From: Macrocystis pyrifera | Taxonomy: Eukaryota > Sar > Phaeophyceae > Laminariales > Laminariaceae | Length of the DNA: 64,000 nt | Direction of reading: 5' to 3' | Assembly (NCBI GenBank): GCA_031763025.1 | Contig: JASSKH010000015.1 | Span: forward strand, 13,074,774-13,138,773 | Part shown: positions 1 to 11,279 of the stretch, in pieces | Position numbering within the stretch: the stretch's first letter is position 1 | How the letters are laid out: every line of letters begins with the position of its first letter | Made by a program: the position numbers and the translations under genes | Notes under the pieces: model-generated | What the model was told of the DNA's origin: nothing | What the model saw: the letters and a program-made list of their open reading frames with translations, nothing else | Database searches by the model: none

Positions 1-45
1 GCTTCTCTCCTCCAGCTGTTGCTCCTGCCGCTACTGTTGCTGCCG

Positions 46-88
<43 letters not shown>

Positions 89-297
89 GATGAGTGAGAC
101 GCATCGGCACCACCTAGTTGGGTCGACTTTCCACCGACACCGCCGCCACTGCCACCGCCGGACTGTCCGCCCGGATCGGAAACCCTGACAGAGGCGGTGT
201 TGGCACCAGGGGATGGTTTGTTGCCGTCCCCTTTCACGTTTTTCTCTTGCTCGTCGGCAAAGACCTCGACGACTTCCAGGACGCAGTGGACCAGCGC
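1..297 (-). CDS. Partial exon, Gln-rich protein of unknown function
   Basis: Minus-strand open exon that continues past the left edge of the window. It begins directly after a good acceptor (pyrimidine-rich, ending ccttag at 298-303 on the minus strand) and is in phase 0. The first residues read ALVHCVLEVVEVFADEQEK, a normal-looking amphipathic segment; then comes a Gly/Ser-rich linker and a run of more than ten glutamines encoded by CAG. No family is recognised. It may be a downstream exon of the same minus-strand gene as the acidic and G-rich exons at 3.5-6.8 kb, which share low complexity and phase-0 junctions, but the link is inference. Confidence 0.5.
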
Positions 298-870
298 CTA
301 AGGAGACAAGAATAAAAGAAAAAAATGTAAAACAAAATTTAAAAAAGTCAACCAAAAGGCGAAACAAAGAACACGTTACGAGTGTACCTGGCAGTCTACT
401 ACAACGAATATCACAGGCCTGTAGTGTGGTGCGAGAGAGCTGCGTCGGTATGCGGTAGTGCTGATACTGATCTAAAAAAAAAACGCCTCCGGAAGAGGAG
501 AGGGGGGGGGGGGGGGGGCCATCGCGGTGTGTCATCGCAAAAAAAAATCAGAAACATGAAAAAAACATACGCACAACAACTACTGACACCTTTTTCTGAA
601 GAAGCACCACATGTAACAGAGCATCAGCCAGGTACAAAGCCAATGCACAAAAACAAGAAAACAGAAAAAAAACTAGCACATACAACACACTAAACACGAA
701 AACAAACAGAAAAACCAAGAACCATATCACGAGACACCAAGAAAACTAATAATAGAAACACATACAATTTCAGAGCAGTATATACACAAGAAAAAAACAC
801 AAAAAAAAAAAACATGAAAAGTACCATATTGCTAAACAGCAGAGTATGTATCTATGTATCTAGAGTATCT
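298..870. other. A-rich non-coding stretch
   Basis: Would be intron of the minus-strand gene if the flanking exons belong together. It holds an A-rich/T-poor plus strand and a G run near 500-518. No gene or element is recognised. Confidence 0.3.
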
Positions 871-879
871 ATTGTATGT

Positions 880-880
880 G

Positions 881-934
<54 letters not shown>
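880..934. repeat. (TATC)n microsatellite
   Basis: About 13 uninterrupted tetranucleotide units, the first of several TATC arrays in the left 2 kb. Confidence 0.95.
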
Positions 935-1448
935 GATTCATCTATGACTATGATGTTTTCATATCATACAGCTCACATCCCTGAAATCCTGCTGTGGTCA
1001 CGAAACAGGCTGTAACAAAAATGCATCCATCTCAAATGGGAGAAAACAAAACAAGTACGAAACAGTGCGCACGGCAGCAGCAGCAGCAGCAGCAGCAGCA
1101 GTATCATACCAGTGCAAGTGATACGATCCCGTATGATACTAACGAGCTGCGGTATACGATCCCGTATGACTTGCACTTGCAACCAGATAACACCAGGAAC
1201 ATATCCATGGTATTAGATCATAAGTACACCCGAAAAAGAAAAAAGAAGAGAAAAAAAGAACACGAAGAGGGGTAAAGAAACAAAACAGAAATAAGGGAAG
1301 AAAAAAAAGAAAAGAAAAAGGAAGCAAACATGCGCTTAGGGCGCAGGCCGAGTCCCGAGGATAACTAAGGTTGCTGTTTGCTGCTGCAGTACGATCAGTC
1401 GAATGATATGTCTGTCCAGCTAATGGACCATCGTAAGGACGTCACAAA

Positions 1449-1449
<1 letters not shown>

Positions 1450-1486
<37 letters not shown>

Positions 1487-1589
1487 TACGGGGGTCTATA
1501 GTAAATAGGACCTACGGTACACCCAAAACTCTATCTACTTACCTATTTTTACTAACAATATTTGGTCATATTTACTATGGCCCCCCGTA

Positions 1590-1623
<34 letters not shown>

Positions 1624-2016
1624 GCCTATCTATATATGTCTATTTATCTATATATCTATCTATCTATCTATCTATCTGTCTATCTATCTGTCTGTCTATC
1701 TATCTGTCTGTCTATCTATCTGTCTGTCTATCTATCTGTCTGTCTATCTATCTGTCTGTCTATCTATCTGTCTGTCTATCTATCTGTCTGTCTATCTATC
1801 TATCTGTCTATCTATATATGTCTATCTATCTATCTGTCTATCTATCTATCTGTCAATCTATCTATCTGTCTATCTATCTATCTGTCTATCAATCTATCTG
1901 TCTATCTATCTGTCTGTCTATCTATCTGTCTATCTATCTATATGTCTATCTATGTATCTGTCTATCTATCTGTCTATCTATCTATCTGTCTATCTATCTA
2001 TCTATCTTCCCGTATG
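1450..2016. repeat. Compound (TATC)n/(TCTG)n microsatellite, interrupted by a MITE
   Basis: A long array of TCTA and TCTG tetramers, about 430 bp on the right side and 40 bp on the left, split by a 107-bp MITE. The open frames across it (repeating YLSI/YLSV) are products of the tetramer and not genes. Confidence 0.95.
1485..1591 (+). mobile_element. MITE family A (TA target), copy 1
   Basis: Palindromic element of about 107 bp. The inverted ends read TTACGGGGGACCATAGTAAA-like and the centre is AT-rich (TATATTTACC...TTTTTACTAACA). TA lies on both sides outside TTACGG...CCGTAA. Inserted inside the TATC array. Confidence 0.9.
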
Positions 2017-2066
2017 TATCACACTAGGGTCATAAGATAACACACAAAAAATGAACACACCAACTT

Positions 2067-2180
2067 TCAAAGCCGATTTTCTTCAGAACGGGGGGAGTGC
2101 AAAAACGCCGAGCGAAACATTTACCAGGTACGGAAAAACAGCTCAACGATATATTTCCAAAATCACATCACAGCAGATTC
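2067..2180. repeat. Dispersed repeat (AAGCCGATTTTC family), copy 1
   Basis: Shares AAGCCGATTTTCT, then GGGTGTAAACGCCGCCGAGC-like sequence and an AGATCTCAACG-like tail with 7480-7610 and 43540-43660, at moderate identity. An old element of unknown class. Confidence 0.45.
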
Positions 2181-2212
2181 GTTGGTCGGGCTCCCAAAAT
2201 ACATACCCCGGG

Positions 2213-2215
2213 GGA

Positions 2216-2253
<38 letters not shown>

Positions 2254-2267
2254 GGGGGGGGGGGGGT
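2213..2267. repeat. G homopolymer tract
   Basis: More than 40 G interrupted only by a single A and a T. Followed by TATCATGCGCGTTAC, which resembles the reverse complement of the C-tract repeat end (GTACTCAT...CATGC). Confidence 0.9.
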
Positions 2268-2940
2268 ATCATGCGCGTTACCGCCCGGGACGGAATTGTA
2301 AGGACCGGTTGGTCTTCATATTGGTGTTTAAAAAACGCTGCTTATATTTTGGGGCAGAGTGTTTCACGGTAAGGAGGCGTTCTTCTTGCCTCGTCTGTGG
2401 GAGATCTCTCCGTTCTTGACGCCCGAAATCCCACAGGAGCCAGGCGCCCAAGGGTGTAGAAACCCGGTTCGGGCTTGATCTGCCGTGTACATCGGGGGAC
2501 AAGGGAACGTAAACAAGTTTTTTAAAAAAAAGAAGAGAAAGAGTCATATGACATTTATCAGGCGACATGGGAACGGAAATAAGTGACAAGAGACGAGTGA
2601 TGTGCCGTGTGACAATGCGTGGTTACCGACAAGCTCACGTGTGTTCTTATCGATAGTCGTCCGTACGTGTGTTCTGAGCCAGCCCTTGGGAATGGTATCG
2701 GTTCGTTCTTACGCGCATTCTTGGTCAAGATTGCGTGTGTTTCTCAGCCGTGTTCACGTGCAGCTTCAGCCGATGCTCGCGTGCGTTCTTAGTTCGTGCT
2801 TACGTGTATTTTTACCTTGTGCTGCTATTAGTAGTGCGAGTTCTTGGCCATGCCGGGGTTTCTTACCTTAGACTATACCAGGTGCCTGGTAGGCACACAC
2901 AAATCATAAACCCTCGAACCGAATCGCAAATATAAAAAAA

Positions 2941-3172
2941 TTACATCCCTCCCTCACCCCCCTCCTTCTCCTCGCCTCCCCTCGTCACCCGCCATCCCCT
3001 CCCTCCCTCCCTCCCTCCCCCTGAAACAAAAACTTGGAGGTGAAAAAACGTACAGCACTAGTGGCCGCCCAAATGTTTGAGGTGTCTCTAGGAGTAGGAG
3101 CGGCCCTTGCTCCGTCTCGAAAGAGATGCGTGGTCAAACGGTCGAAAGACCAAGGGAAGCAATAAATGAGTG
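2941..3172. repeat. CT-rich stretch and dispersed repeat R, partial copy
   Basis: 2941-3020 is C/T-rich. About 3050-3172 matches the R family at 12310-12505 and 26231-26425 (CCCAAATGTT..GAGGTGTCT..GGAGTAGGA, then TCTCGAAAGAGATGCGTGGTCAA). Confidence 0.5.
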
Positions 3173-3240
3173 CGCACCCTCCACGCCCATCCCTCCCCTC
3201 CCCGTCCATCCGGTTTCCCCCTGCCACAAAACAAGGACGT

Positions 3241-4977
3241 TCATCCCAACATCAACTTCACACCGGCTCCCACCTTTCCCAGAGAGTGCACCTGCACCAC
3301 ACCGACATTTATCGGAAATTTCTTAGAGGCCGTAAACCTGCGCAGCTCCACCCGCGCCCGCCGGTGGGCCTTGACCCTGGCCACCCTATCCCCGCGGCGG
3401 TCCCACGCATCTCCCGTCTCCTCCCCCCCCCCGGTCCCGCCTCCGCCCCCCCCCCCGGGGGACATCAAACACGCTTCCCCCCCCCCCCACTATCCCATCA
3501 TCATCGTCCATATCGCTCGCGCCCACACCAATACTCGAAGCAGCGTCTCCGAATTGTTGCCCCATCGAAAGTGGGGAGGGGTTGGCGACAAATCCCCCCC
3601 CGGGGAGTAAATCCCACGCCCCCCCCCCCCCCCCCCGCCACCGCGGTTGAGGGGGGGCGTGGAATTTAACCCCCCCCCCCCCGCCCCTCCCGTGCTCCTG
3701 CTGCCGGGAAGGCTGGACGGGGACGATCGCCCCCCAGTCCCGCCGCCTCCCCCTCCTCCGCCGAGGTCAAAGATCCGACCGTTAAGCATGGATCCTGTTA
3801 CGGATCTTGACCCCACGGATCCTGACACGACACTATCATTGTCACCGCCGCCCCCCACCCCCCCCCCCGCCGCCGCCGCCACCGCCATCCCCCCCTCCCA
3901 TCCCGTCGTCGCTACCGCTGCTGCTGCTCCCACGGCCACCGTCCAGGCTCTCCCCGGAAGCAAGCGAAGGCATCATGTCGAACGCGGAAAACGCTCGAGA
4001 TGACGTCATGGGGCTCTCGGTGCGCCGCCCCGACTGGCCGAGAGAAGTCGTCGCCCTGGCTGTGCTCGAGAGAAGGCAGATGGCACCGCACCCCCCCCGC
4101 GCGCAGCCGCCGCCGCCGCCGCCGCCGCTGCCGCTGCTGCTGCTGCTGCAGCTACCGCCGACGATGATAGTCGTGCCCCTCCCCACCCCGACGCGGGCTC
4201 TCCGACCCCAGGGGACGGTGACCCCGACGACCCCGCCGTAGGATGCAATCGGCGATCCGTAAAACTCCCGCCGCCGCCACCGCCACCGCCACCGATGTTG
4301 CCGATGTTATTACCGGAATCGTTACCGTTACCGATACGAATAGCCTTACTGTTACCGGCTGCGTAACCGTTATCGTTCCCGGTAACGTTCCCGGCACCGT
4401 TCCCGGTACCGTTCCCGTTACCGTCAAGGCCGCGGGTATCGAGGCCGGACCCAGCTCCCGGTGAAGACTTCTCACTACCCTTGCCATCATCGTCATCATC
4501 ATCGTAACCATCGTAACCACCATCGCTACCTGCTGCTATGGACGCAGAGCCGGTGGCACCAGCGGTGGCGGCGGCGGTGGTGGCGACGGGGGAGAGGGGG
4601 GAAGAAGAAGCAGCAGCAGCAAGCCCACGTCGGTCCAAAAACGGCTGCTGCTGCCGCTGCCGCTGCTGCTGCTGCCGCCGCTGCTGCTCCAGGCCTTGCT
4701 GCACTCTCGGCGAGGTCGGGGAGGACGACAAAGACGGAGGGAGGGGAGGAGAAGGGCGGCGGGGAAACATCTCACCGCGGTAACTACTGCCGTTGCCGCG
4801 GTAATTGCTACCGCTGCCGCTGCCACTGCTAACTCCTCCGCTGCCTCCACTGCGTTCTCCCCCTTCCTCCTCCTCCTCCTCCTCCTCCTCCTCCTGCTCT
4901 TGTTGCTGAGCGTGGCCCTTATCGCCGTGGTCCACCCCTCCTTCCTCCACTACATCCTCCGACGGGAGTCGCAAAAT
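3241..4977 (-). CDS. Candidate long low-complexity exon(s), minus strand
   Basis: Minus-strand coding-like region. A probable acceptor (C-rich tract ending ctccag) precedes 4977 and opens in phase 0 with ILRLPSEDVVEEGG. There follow poly-Glu, Gly/Ser, Gln/Arg, Ala, Asp and Gly/Asn repeats to about 4200. The frame then appears to shift twice at G runs (about 4100-4200 and 3858-3880) and continues with plausible segments such as AFSAFDMMPSLASGESL and DNDSVVSGSVGSRSVTGSML, to a TAG at 3490. A further open stretch (3468-3241) is in the same frame after the TAG. The shifts could be homopolymer sequencing errors, small introns, or signs that this is not one exon. Predicted to be intrinsically disordered; function unknown. 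Confidence 0.4.
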
Positions 4978-5185
4978 CTGGAGCAGGCGGGAGCGGGGAG
5001 GGGGCGGGGGGAGGAGGGGGGGGGGCAGAGGGAGGTCTTACACCGTTTGGGTATAAAAATGTTCCATCCTACGAGGGGAGTCGCAAAAATCTTCGAGAGC
5101 GAGAAGAGAGATACGGGGCAGGCGGGAGCGGGGGGGGGGGGTGCAGGGATAGAAGGTGGCCAGACACCGTTTGGCTATAAAAATG
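4955..5185. repeat. Tandem duplication of an exon border
   Basis: Two direct copies, about 4960-5060 and 5075-5185. Both hold GGAGTCGCAAAA, then a GCAGGCGGGAGCGGG-like G-rich tract, then ACACCGTTTGG and TATAAAAATG. The first copy spans the proposed acceptor at 4977, so the second looks like a duplicated acceptor region in the upstream intron. Confidence 0.7.
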
Positions 5186-5309
5186 AAAACAAAAACGGTC
5201 GTCATGTAAGGACGGATAGGTGCCCATTAATAGTTCACATATCATACTCTTATTCCAAGTGGATCATCTCCAAAAAGGGAGTTGCAGTTTTAGAAGGGTT
5301 CACACGTGG

Positions 5310-5690
5310 GACGGATAAGATAGATCAATTAAAAATAGACCAGATAGATCAGATAGATCATTTAGATCCTAACCTGCCGTTATGATATGTGCAGGATCTG
5401 ATCAGGTCAGATCTAACCCAGGAAACATGACCTAGAAATCACACAGATTGAACAGCTCCCATCCAAAAACATGAGCGAGATCATACAGTTTAGTAATACA
5501 TCTGCCCTGAGAGGCCTAGATCACGAATGATCTGTAGATGATCTGTTCAATGTGTGGAAGAATAAACATGAGCTAAATCACACAGATCATACAGATCACA
5601 CAGATCATACAGATCATATAGATGAGGAATACATCTGCCCTGAAACATCTAGATCATGAAGCGGGAGTCGATGGTCTATCTGTCCGTGCG
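5310..5690 (+). repeat. GATC-rich palindromic repeat family, copy 1
   Basis: Begins with AGATCAGATAGATC-type repeats, then CCTAACCTGCCGTT, GCAGGATCTG, CCAGGAAACATG, GAGGAATACATCTGCCCTGAAA and ends with GTCCGTGCGGAAGG. The same order recurs at seven other places in the window. Confidence 0.75.
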
Positions 5691-6157
5691 GAAGGGTTAA
5701 GTCATGCCCTACAAGGCGCCCACATGTAGCGACAAAATTACTTGGTTGTAGTGCGGTGTTTGTTATCAACGGTCATATCAACCGTCCTATAGGGTGTCCG
5801 CGCGCTGTACAACTGGCAACACGGGGGTGCATACCAATCAGAACCCACCCTGGAACCAAAAAGCAGGTATCCTCCCATGTTCAAACACCCTATTTGGCTA
5901 TGATTGACCATGGCCGCCCGTAACATCACCGCGTTGAAGCCCGGGTACCTCCGTCTATGATACGCTATACCTCGGGTATCCACGGGCTGCTTCGTAGTGG
6001 GACGGCCGATGCTATACTATTTTGAAGTCACTATTTTTCCGTGGGACTGGCCGACGCTTTTATCGTCGTTGTTTTTTCGACATTTCCCCCCTCCGTACTC
6101 CTGAGTGTAATGGAGTTAATCAAGTCCCAGAAGGGGACAGAGGGAGCATAAAAATAC

Positions 6158-6533
6158 CTGCGCAGGGGGTAGATCCCCGTCTGAGCTCTCGTCACTGTCG
6201 TCATCTTCTTCTTCCTCCTCCTCCTCCTCCTCCTCCTCCTCCTCCTCTTCTTCTCCACCCTCATCCCCCGCATAACTTCCAGCTTCTTCTCCCTCCTCCT
6301 CTTCCTCTTCCTCCTCCTCTTCCTCCACCTCCGCCTCTTCCGGCTCCTCCCCTTCTTCCTCCTCCTCCTCCTCCCCTTCCGCTTCCTCCCCTTCTCCCTC
6401 TCCCTCCTCCTCTTCCACCCCTGCCTCCTCGTCCATCCCCTCCCTGTCCCCTCCCGGGGACATACCGTCAGCATCTCCTCCGACCTCCGAGTAACCGCCG
6501 CCTCCATATTGATAATGCTCCTCCCCTTCCTCT

Positions 6534-6565
<32 letters not shown>

Positions 6566-6778
6566 TTCTTCTTCCTCCTCCTCCACCTCCTCCTCCTCCT
6601 CCTCCTCCTCTTCCTCCACCTCTTCTTCTTCCTCATCCATAGCATCCCCGACTTCAACACCCGGGGACAGTTCACTACCATCCCCTACAGGGGACACTTC
6701 CTCTCCATCCCCGCTGCTGCTGCTGCTCCACGCCCCCTCCTCCATACTCCCCTCCTCATCGTCCACGTGCTCCGCCAT
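6158..6778 (-). CDS. First exon of an acidic low-complexity protein
   Basis: Begins with ATG at 6778 (MAEHVDDEEGSMEEGAW) and runs 207 codons, mostly Glu encoded by GAG/GAA, ending SDESSDGDLPPAQ. A consensus-like donor (CAG then GTATTT) follows at 6157, in phase 0. The next in-phase acceptor upstream of coding-like sequence is at 4977, so 6158-6778 and the region at 3.2-5.0 kb probably form one gene on the minus strand. Glu-rich tracts of this kind occur in nucleolar, chromatin and chaperone proteins, but no domain is present to choose among them. The frame could be a by-product of a CCT repeat; the clean ATG, the non-repeat N-terminus and the phase-0 donor argue for coding. Confidence 0.45.
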
Positions 6779-6940
6779 TCTATCCCTTTTCTGTTTTGTC
6801 TCTGTTTTTTCTCCTTAGCCTGTACCTGGTATTGTTTAGGTTTTAAAGGTTTTCGTTGGTTCGTGCAAAGCAGTTTTGGGTGTTTTTGGTCAGTTTCGGC
6901 GAATTTCATTTCTTTATATTATACCAGGTATGTTTATTCT

Positions 6941-7048
6941 ATTGCGGGGTACCATAGTAAATAGGACCTACGGTACACACAAAAAAAACTATACATTTCC
7001 CTATTTCTACTGACAAAATTTGGTCCTATTTACCATGGCCCCCGTAAT
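6941..7048 (+). mobile_element. MITE family A, copy 2
   Basis: Full-length copy with ends ATTGCGGGG...CCCCCGTAAT and the AT-rich centre. Lies just upstream of the acidic exon. Confidence 0.85.
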
Positions 7049-7236
7049 CGTTGTTCCGTCGATTTCGCTTCAGTTCGTTTTTTATTTCCAGCACAACAAC
7101 TGAAATGAAGCCGAGAGACAATAACGCCTCGTGTTTGTTCATCCACATTCGACGGTTATATTTGGCGGAAAGCAATAATGTTTTTTTATGTCAGGGTCAG
7201 TGTACATTGAACAAGTACGTCGAAGCCCATTTTATA

Positions 7237-7345
7237 CATCCACACCTCCGACACATTGATCATCTATATATCATCTAGATCCTAATCTTCCGTTCTGAGG
7301 TGCGCTGTGTAGGATCTGTACAGTACAGATCATCCAGCCCAGAAA
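7237..7345 (+). repeat. GATC-rich palindromic repeat, partial copy 2
   Basis: Retains CATCTAGATCCTAA, TGTAGGATCTGTACAGTACAGATC and CCCAGAAA. The palindrome around GTACTGTAC is typical of the family. Confidence 0.6.
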
Positions 7346-7479
7346 AAACGTATCCTACGTAGTTCATGTAGATGATACGCCCTCTTCCCTAAAAATAAGC
7401 CATACACTTCTATAGGAAACCCCGTACGTAGTGACCCCTCTCCCCTAGAAAAACACACATTTCTATTGGAAACCCTGCA

Positions 7480-7610
7480 ATAATACTTGCGATAAAGGTG
7501 AGGCCGGTTTTGTTTCGACAACGGGAAGGGTGTTACCGCCGACCGACGCGTCTGTGGAAAGACCTCGCCGAGATATTTCGACATTTACAACGCCACCATT
7601 TCCGTTTTGG
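7480..7610. repeat. Dispersed repeat (AAGCCGATTTTC family), copy 2
   Basis: Contains GGAAGGGTGTTACCGCCGACCGACGCGT and GGAAAGACCTCGCCGAGATATTT in two pieces, which align with 43590-43650 and 2090-2170. Confidence 0.4.
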
Positions 7611-7740
7611 GGTGTGTATTCATACCCCCCTTAGGCCGTTTCCTATGCGGTTCGATTTCGAGCTTCAGATTTGTATTTTTCGATCTCAAAAATGAATGAC
7701 CCTGCTTACGCAGTCCAAATATGCAAAAACCGACCGGAAT

Positions 7741-7829
7741 TTTTTCGATTTGAGAATCCGACGACCCAAGCCGTCGGATTTTGGCCCAAAATCCGACGGC
7801 TTGGGTCATCGGATTCTCAAATCGAAAAA
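7741..7829. repeat. Near-perfect hairpin, 44-bp arms
   Basis: 7741-7784 and 7786-7829 are reverse complements with one mismatch (C/T in the centre of CCGACGACCC versus CCGATGACCC) and a single-base loop. The arms begin TTTTTCGATTTGAGAATCCG. No other copy is seen in the window. Either a small foldback element or a hairpin RNA source. Confidence 0.95.
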
Positions 7830-8109
7830 TGGCATGCTATTTGAATTCCAGATGATATGCACGGCAGCAAACAGCAGCAGAACGATCGACGAGTTGGATG
7901 GTGATACAGCTGCTGTATGGCGACGTTGCTTCGCGCCCGACGCGCGGACGGCACGTCCCTCCGTGGCCAGACTAGAGTCGGCTGGCGCGGGCTCGGGCCT
8001 AGAGACCAAGAGAAGCGCACTCGGCACGCGCTAATCGCACGAGTACTCGTAGTTTATGAATAATATGTACAGCAGTATATACGCAACTAAAACGGATAAT
8101 ACGAGTAGA

Positions 8110-9115
8110 TCACGATGTATGATATATTAAAACAATACCAGGTACTTTAAAGGTCATCAGAGTACCAGGACCTCCGAGTACCAGTAACTTCAGCCTACAG
8201 CAGTACTCTAAGACGAATCGAGGACTCAGCCCTTTCAGCTTGTGGTACCTGGGTACTCGCGTGGACTCAGCCATTTCGACTTTCAGTACCACCCTAGGGA
8301 CTCGCGAGGACTCAGTCATTTCAGCTTCTGGTACCCTGAGGACTCAAAGTACTTCAAACTGACTCGGACTCGCGAGTCAACGGCTGAATTCTGGTGACTG
8401 GTACTGGTACTCTGACGACCTTTTGCATTTTTTTGTGTCAACGGGCGAAAACATAATACGCAAAAAAACGTGTGTTCTTCTAGTTTGACCGTGTGGCTAG
8501 GTACTCGCGAGGACTCAGCCATTTCAGCTTCGGGTACCCTGGGTACTCACGAGGACTCAGTCATTTCGGCTTTCAGCACCCCTGGGACTCGCGAGGACTT
8601 CGTCATTTCAGCTTCTGGTAACCTGAGGACTCGCGAGGACTCAGTCATTTCGGCTTTCAGTACCCCGGGGACCTGCGAGGACTCGAGTCATTTCAGCTTC
8701 TGGTACCCTGAGGACTCAGTATTTCAAAATGACTCGGACTCGCGAGTCAACGGCTGAGTTCCAGTGACTGGTAGTGGCACTCTGACGACCTTTTGCAGTG
8801 TTTTTTTGGTCTGTTGACCTTTTGGCTCGGTAGTCGCGAGGACCGCAGTCATTTCAGCTTTTGGTACCCTAGAGACTCGCGACGACCGCAGTCAGTCATT
8901 TCAGCTTCTGGTAACCTGGGGACTCGCGAGGACCTAGTCATTTCAGCTTCCGGTACGCTCGGGACTCGCGAGGACTCGGTTATTTCAGCTGCTGGTACCC
9001 TGAGGACTCAGGCCTTCAAAATGACTCGGGACTCCCGTGTCAATGACTGGGTCCTGGTGACTGGTACTGGTACTCTGACAACTTTTGCAGTATGCACAGC
9101 AGTAAAAACGTACGA
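8110..9115. repeat. 42-bp minisatellite with higher-order repeat
   Basis: Units of about 42 bp with GACTCGCGAGGACTCAGTCA and TTTCAGCTTCTGGTACCCTG. Units are grouped in three blocks (to about 8430, 8780 and 9100). Each block ends with the same tail: AAAATGACTCGGACTCGCGA, then GTCAACGGCTGA, then GACTGGTACTGGTACTCTGA. Open frames here are repeat-derived. Confidence 0.9.
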
Positions 9116-9119
9116 GTAG

Positions 9120-11124
9120 TCTACAGTAGTAAGTCTAGACCAGTTCCCAGGTATGGGCCATGAGTACAACAATGGCGCGCTTTTACGGATAATTTTACGG
9201 ATGACATCCGCGTATCATGGTATGGTCTGACCCTCCTCGTCGAACTTACTGCTGTACGTATTCCATTCATCTTCCACATCGAAAATCACTTCGAACTGCT
9301 GTAAATCATCTTCGTCCTTCTTTCCCCTTCTCCCTCCCCATGCACGAGTAAAGTAGTCGTGACTGATAGATGAGGGGTGACACAGCAACTCCCCCCTCTC
9401 GGGCGGTACGTGCCTTCATTTTTATCGCTACTGCTGCTGTAGAAGGGTATCCAGCACTTTCTTTCCACGTCGACTCGCGTCGAATTCGTATACTCCGTGT
9501 ATGATACCAGGTACCAGGTATTATGCCGTGATCATTATCATTCATTATCCTCATCCTGCCCTAGCTGCCAGGGCTAGCTGCTAGGGCTTACATGTCCTTC
9601 CATGCCGCCACTGCGTACTGCGGCAGCAGTAGGTTATGTAGCCCGACCATGCCGGCTTGAAGGGTTTGACGTCTTCCCCGCTGCACCACCTAGCTAGCCA
9701 ATGCGCATTGCACGCTCGCGAACTCGATGGAGCATTCCCAGTCTCTCGGCGTAAAAAAAAGACAGCTGCTCGTACCTGTTACTCTTGGGACGAGTGCCGC
9801 TGCTGCCGCTGCTGTCTGCTAAAAGCTGCCATCTGATGAGTTTCTCCACGGCTACCTACAGCGTACAATAGTATTATTTTCAAGTCGCAAAATAAGTATC
9901 TCTGGACTCTCGACTCTACCTCTATCTTTGGGCCACACCTTTATATAGCACCCTTTTTTTTTTTCCCCTTCGGCCACGGCTTCGCTCGAGCGTCGCTCCC
10001 CGTGATCAGAAGGATAAACGTCAGTTCGCCATGTGAGCAGACAACAACACGTTAAGGCGCAGCGCCCTCTCTCTGCCTTTAACCCAGTAGAGCTCTTTCT
10101 GTCTCGCCCACGATATTTCGATATTTGGTGAGGTTGGGTTTCAATCAAAATAGATGGGATTTTAGCTTCGGGACTAGGGGTCACCGCATCGCACACATTA
10201 GGTGACACAGACCACAGCTTGTGCGCTGTACCCTCGTTACCCGAACCGCTTGAAGGGATAATGCTGTGCGTAAGGATGTCGAGGCCTTCGGTGTTAGGTT
10301 TGGTCGTCGCCAGTCTCCTGGTGCCTTTGGAAGGCCTTGTTGGCGGAGGTATGAATCTTTATCTTGCACGATGATTTTATGCGGGTAATTTTGCAGCTCT
10401 TACCTCTCTGCTCTGGCTGCTCTTTGGCTGGCCTGGCTCTGCTGCTGCTGACGTTGAGGTATATATGTAGTGCGTGCGTGCTGTGTCACACTGCATACCT
10501 ACCTTGGGGAAGTAGCGCTGGTCGTAGCATCTTGCCTAGGTAAAGGTTGCGCGTCCTGGTATATACCAACATGTAGCTCTGAACGCCTCTGGTTGTGGTT
10601 TGCTGCTGCTGCTGCTGCTACCTGCCTGCTGCTGCTGTATACTCATGCCCTTGGGGCACTAGACAGCGGTGCATCACGATGAGTACCATTGCTGCGGTAC
10701 AAAGATAAGCGCTAGCTGTGTAGTATCATGGTAATCAGTTGGCCGCTTGTGTGGTGTAGTTCGATGGTTCGATTCAGGAATGTGAGCCCTTTACGACTCG
10801 TGAGTATGAGTACATCGTTACATGTTAACCCTGTATATACGTAACTGGACGTCAGGTTTGGTCCCGTGCATGGCAAGACCAGAGGTAATGGCTGTTGTAA
10901 TTTTTGGTCGTGGTGGTGATGATCTAGTGGTGGTGGTGGTGGTGTTGTTTAGGTGCTGTTGTTGGTGTTGGTGCTGTTGTTGTTGTTGCTGCTGCTGCTG
11001 CTGCTGTTGGTGGGGTGGTGGTGTTGGTATTCAAAGTTGCATTCGTCGTCGTCCTTTCTTTCTGCAGTACCCAACATCCAGCTCGCCCGGCCGGAGACCG
11101 TGCTCTGCTGATCGTTCTAACACT
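9120..11124. other. No recognisable gene
   Basis: Mixed single-copy-looking DNA with short CTG/CAG clusters (9790-9820, 10600-10640) and a GTT/GCT tract at 10920-11020. Open frames are short and lack family signatures. A CCAGGTACCAGGTATT motif lies at 9508. Confidence 0.4.
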
Positions 11125-11230
11125 ATTACGGGGGGCCATAGTAAATAGGACCAAATATTTTTAGTAAAAAAAGGTAAATATATAGTTTTTGTGTGTAACG
11201 TAGGTCCTATTTACTACGGTCCCCCGTAAT
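11125..11230 (-). mobile_element. MITE family A, copy 3
   Basis: Reverse orientation (GACCAAATATT side first), flanked by TA on both sides. Confidence 0.9.
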
Positions 11231-11279
11231 AATGCCGTGTTCCCTTTTATAGGGGTTTCCAAGGGGAAAAGTGCACAAC

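Noticed and set aside
1562-2040. Open frames of 134-157 codons repeating YLSI/YLSV
   Set aside because: They are translations of the TATC/TCTG tetranucleotide array in three frames.
6031-6681. Arg/Lys-rich 216-codon minus frame and Pro/Leu-rich plus frame
   Set aside because: Alternative frames of the GAG/GAA-rich acidic exon, without its clean ATG and donor.
8470-9119. Repetitive frames with EDSVISA units
   Set aside because: A 42-bp period keeps the frame open; no start context or non-repeat domain.
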